From Bacteroidota bacterium (GTDB lineage Bacteria > Bacteroidota > Bacteroidia > Chitinophagales > UBA2359), in the NCBI GenBank assembly GCA_020631675.1, contig JAHDGT010000128.1, positions 1 through 8,139 of the forward strand: a DNA stretch of 8,139 nucleotides, given 5' to 3'. The stretch's first letter is position 1, and each line of letters begins with the position of its first letter. The position numbers were made by a program, and so were the translations under genes. The notes under the pieces were generated by a model. It was not told the DNA's origin and did no database searches. It saw nothing but the letters and a program-made list of their open reading frames with translations. Positions 6,232 to 8,139 of this stretch are shown here, in pieces.

Positions 6232-7512
6232 ATGAACTTTGTTGAAGAATTGACCTGGCGTGGCATGATCCACGATATCACTCCGGATGCGGAGCAAGCC
6301 TTAATTGACGGGACTTGCAAGGCGTATTTGGGTGTGGATCCTACCGCACCTTCTTTAACAGTTGGAAATTTAGCATCTCTAATGATGTTATTACATTTTC
6401 AACGTGCTGGGCATACGCCTGTAGTGTTAGTAGGTGGTGCTACCGGTATGGTGGGTGATCCTTCTGGTAAGGATGCGGAACGACCTATGATGACGGAGGA
6501 GGTGCTGCGATATAATGTGGAGAAGCAGTCAGAGATTCTGGCGCGATTGTTCCAACTAGGTGAAGGCGAGGAAGCAGTGGAGATGGTCAATAATTACGAC
6601 TGGTTCAAGGATATTTCTTTGTTGGATTTTTTACGTGATATTGGTAAAAATGTGTCCATCAATGTGATGTTGAATAAGGAATCGGTGAAGCGCCGTTTAG
6701 AGAGTGGTATTTCCTACACAGAGTTCACTTACCAATTGATCCAAGGCTATGATTTCTTGCATTTATACCAAGAAAAGGGCTGCAACTTCCAATTCGGAGG
6801 TTCGGATCAGTGGGGGAATATGATGGCAGGTAAAGAACTGATTCGCCGTAAAGTGGGCGGACAGGCGCATGTGATCACCTGCCCATTGATCACCAAAGCC
6901 GATGGCTCTAAATTCGGCAAGTCGGAAAGCGGTGCTGTTTGGCTAAGTCCGGCTCTGACCTCACCCTACAAATTTTTCCAGTTCTGGCTGAATGCTTCTG
7001 ATGAGGATGTGAAGAAGTTCATTCGCATATTCACTTTCTTAGATCAAGAAACCATTGAAGCTTTAGAAGCAGAACAAGCAGAAAACCCGGGTGCTCGTGC
7101 ATTGCAAAAGCGTTTGGCCGAAGAGGTGACGGTTTTAGTACACGGTAGAGAAGCCTATGAAAGTGCGGTAGCCTCGTCTCGTATTTTATTTGGTAAAAAC
7201 ACCCAAGATGAGCTGGCGTCTTTAGATGCTCAAATGATCGAGGATGTGATGGAAGGCGTACCCAGATACACCATTTCTAAAGCAGCTTTAGCTGCAGAGG
7301 GTGGCTTGGGCATTGTGCAATTATTAGCCACCGACACTCAAATCTGCAGCTCTAATGGAGATGCACGCAGAAGCTTGAAAGGCAACTCCATCAGCGTGAA
7401 CAAAGCCAAGGTGAGTGAAGATTTCACATTGACCGAAGCAGCACTCTTGCAGGATAAATTCCTACTGGTGCAAAAAGGCAAAAAGAACTACAATTTGGTG
7501 GTATTCGAGTAG
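6232..7512 (+). CDS. tyrS: Tyrosine--tRNA ligase (TyrRS)
   Basis: Class I aminoacyl-tRNA synthetase that charges tRNA-Tyr in the cytosol. The 426 residues match the usual bacterial length. The catalytic fold shows VDPTAPSL (35-42), VGGATGMVGDPSGK (67-80), YTEFTYQLIQGYD (162-174) and FGGSDQWGN (188-196). The tyrosine-binding residues of the Geobacillus stearothermophilus enzyme have counterparts here: Tyr32, Asp36, Tyr167, Gln171, Asp174 and Gln193. The KMSKS loop is KFGKS (227-231), a normal bacterial form. An S4 RNA-binding domain ends the protein (about 365-426, with DARRSLKGNSISVNKAKV). The odd point is the HIGH motif, which reads T43-V-G-N46, so both histidines are replaced. N in the last place is common in the family; T in the first is not. 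All else looks intact, so this is probably the working enzyme. It sits 105 bases after lhgO and ends in a strong terminator. Confidence 0.96.
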   Translation: MNFVEELTWRGMIHDITPDAEQALIDGTCKAYLGVDPTAPSLTVGNLASLMMLLHFQRAGHTPVVLVGGATGMVGDPSGKDAERPMMTEEVLRYNVEKQSEILARLFQLGEGEEAVEMVNNYDWFKDISLLDFLRDIGKNVSINVMLNKESVKRRLESGISYTEFTYQLIQGYDFLHLYQEKGCNFQFGGSDQWGNMMAGKELIRRKVGGQAHVITCPLITKADGSKFGKSESGAVWLSPALTSPYKFFQFWLNASDEDVKKFIRIFTFLDQETIEALEAEQAENPGARALQKRLAEEVTVLVHGREAYESAVASSRILFGKNTQDELASLDAQMIEDVMEGVPRYTISKAALAAEGGLGIVQLLATDTQICSSNGDARRSLKGNSISVNKAKVSEDFTLTEAALLQDKFLLVQKGKKNYNLVVFE

Positions 7513-7550
7513 AATGACTTTAAACTACCTCAATTAAACAATAGTGAAAT

Positions 7551-7596
7551 GTAAAACGCCTCCTGTCTTTTTTTGGCAGGAGGCGTTTTGTTTTTT
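7551..7596. terminator. Bidirectional terminator between convergent genes
   Basis: AAAACGCCTCCTG (7553-7565) pairs perfectly with CAGGAGGCGTTTT (7577-7589). Two more inner pairs are possible, one of them G-U, around a loop of seven T. Six T follow on the plus strand (7591-7596), giving a classic terminator for tyrS. The AAAA on the left side gives the opposite strand a short T tract, so it can also end the leftward receptor gene, whose TAA stop (7595-7597) overlaps the T run. Confidence 0.92.
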
Positions 7597-8139
7597 ACAG
7601 CGTATAACTAAGCCGCAACATAGTAGTCCGCCCAATCTGTGGCGTACCCACAAAGAACTGCGTCGCATTATTATAGACATTCTGCATAGACAGGTTGAGT
7701 AACAAAGCCTCGTGGAAAGGCGGACGCCAAGCCACATTCACATCAATCTCGTGACGAGGGTCCACATAGCCTACGAACGTACCCGAATTAGCCGGAAAAC
7801 CATCATTCCAACGGAAACGAAGTCCTAAGTTGATACCCGTATTACCAATGCCATGATCCGCACTGATCCGCAATTTATGCTTAGGCGCATTAAGTGCTAC
7901 AAAACCGAATTGTGCACCAGGAACCGAAATAGAATCCTTACTTACATAAGAGTAACCCAAGCTAAAACGAGTGTCTTCGCTCAAATAGGTAACCGCGTTC
8001 AGGTCCGCCCCGAACACACTCACATCACCAATATTACGAGAAGCCAATGCCATAGTAGGACCATCCATGCTTTGAGGTGTGATCGTTCCAATAGGCAATT
8101 GAGAAGCGGTGAGGTCCAATAAGTAAAGTAGCTTTTCGG
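7595..8139 (-). CDS. TonB-dependent receptor-like beta-barrel, C-terminal part
   Basis: This is the end of a leftward gene that continues past the right edge. At least 181 codons are visible, and the frame is open to 8139, so the TTG near 8119 is not a start. The residues alternate polar and hydrophobic in beta-hairpins typical of an outer-membrane barrel (TRFSLGYSYVSKD, HKLRISADHG, GINLGLRFRWNDG, HEIDVNVAWRP, LLLNLSMQNVYNN). The final strand ends MLRLSYTL. The 'SMQNVYNN' turn before the last strands and the 'PxxxxxRTTMLRLSY' ending are characteristic of TonB-dependent receptors, which import iron chelates, vitamins or glycans through the outer membrane. The plug domain and TonB box lie outside the window, so substrate and SusC-type membership cannot be judged. 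The terminal residue is Leu, not the usual Phe or Trp. It converges with tyrS and shares its terminator. Confidence 0.82.
   Translation of the reverse strand, partial: EKLLYLLDLTASQLPIGTITPQSMDGPTMALASRNIGDVSVFGADLNAVTYLSEDTRFSLGYSYVSKDSISVPGAQFGFVALNAPKHKLRISADHGIGNTGINLGLRFRWNDGFPANSGTFVGYVDPRHEIDVNVAWRPPFHEALLLNLSMQNVYNNATQFFVGTPQIGRTTMLRLSYTL

Noticed and set aside
7853..8122. Rightward 89-codon frame at the right end
   Set aside because: It is antisense to the receptor barrel, whose alternating beta-strand pattern continues to the edge; the rightward translation has no recognisable features.
1..8139. CRISPR array, insertion sequence, integrase or toxin-antitoxin system
   Set aside because: No regularly spaced repeats, terminal inverted repeats around a transposase, or small paired genes are visible anywhere in the window.

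Overview
The window looks like a chromosomal segment of a Bacteroidota bacterium, most likely a marine or aquatic member of the Saprospiria (Lewinella-like). The signs are a VCBS-repeat protein with a type IX secretion (T9SS) C-terminal signal, a TonB-dependent receptor-like beta-barrel, near absence of Shine-Dalgarno sequences, and TAnnTTTG-type -7 promoter elements. The lineage below phylum level is inferred from protein style only. No insertion sequence, CRISPR array, tRNA, rRNA or phage gene is visible.

Layout, left to right. Positions 1-78 are GC-rich, have no convincing gene and may hold part of a structured RNA read leftward. A terminator at 79-110 closes a leftward gene (140-1534) for a secreted FG-GAP/VCBS-repeat protein with an unusually long pre-signal extension. 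A divergent intergenic region (about 1535-1863) carries two palindromes, each next to a TAnnTTTG element, one facing each gene. Rightward follows phenylalanine 4-monooxygenase (phhA, 1864-2613), closed by a hairpin with a perfect 22-bp stem. After a 140-base spacer with another inverted repeat comes a two-gene unit: a multi-pass GT-C/TMTC-like membrane protein with C-terminal TPRs (2826-4907), and, overlapping it by 11 bases, L-2-hydroxyglutarate oxidase (lhgO, 4897-6126). Tyrosyl-tRNA synthetase (tyrS, 6232-7512) follows after 105 bases. A bidirectional terminator separates it from the convergent 3' end of a TonB-dependent receptor-like gene that runs off the right edge.

Functionally this is mostly housekeeping and envelope content. 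PhhA makes tyrosine and TyrRS charges it, but the two are not in one operon and the link may be coincidence. LhgO returns L-2-hydroxyglutarate to 2-oxoglutarate. The GT-C/TPR protein, the VCBS protein and the receptor are envelope or secreted proteins. I see no clear new multi-gene system. The points most worth a second look are the TyrRS 'HIGH' motif without its first histidine, the long N-terminal extension on the T9SS cargo protein, the paired promoter palindromes, and the possible structured RNA at the left edge.
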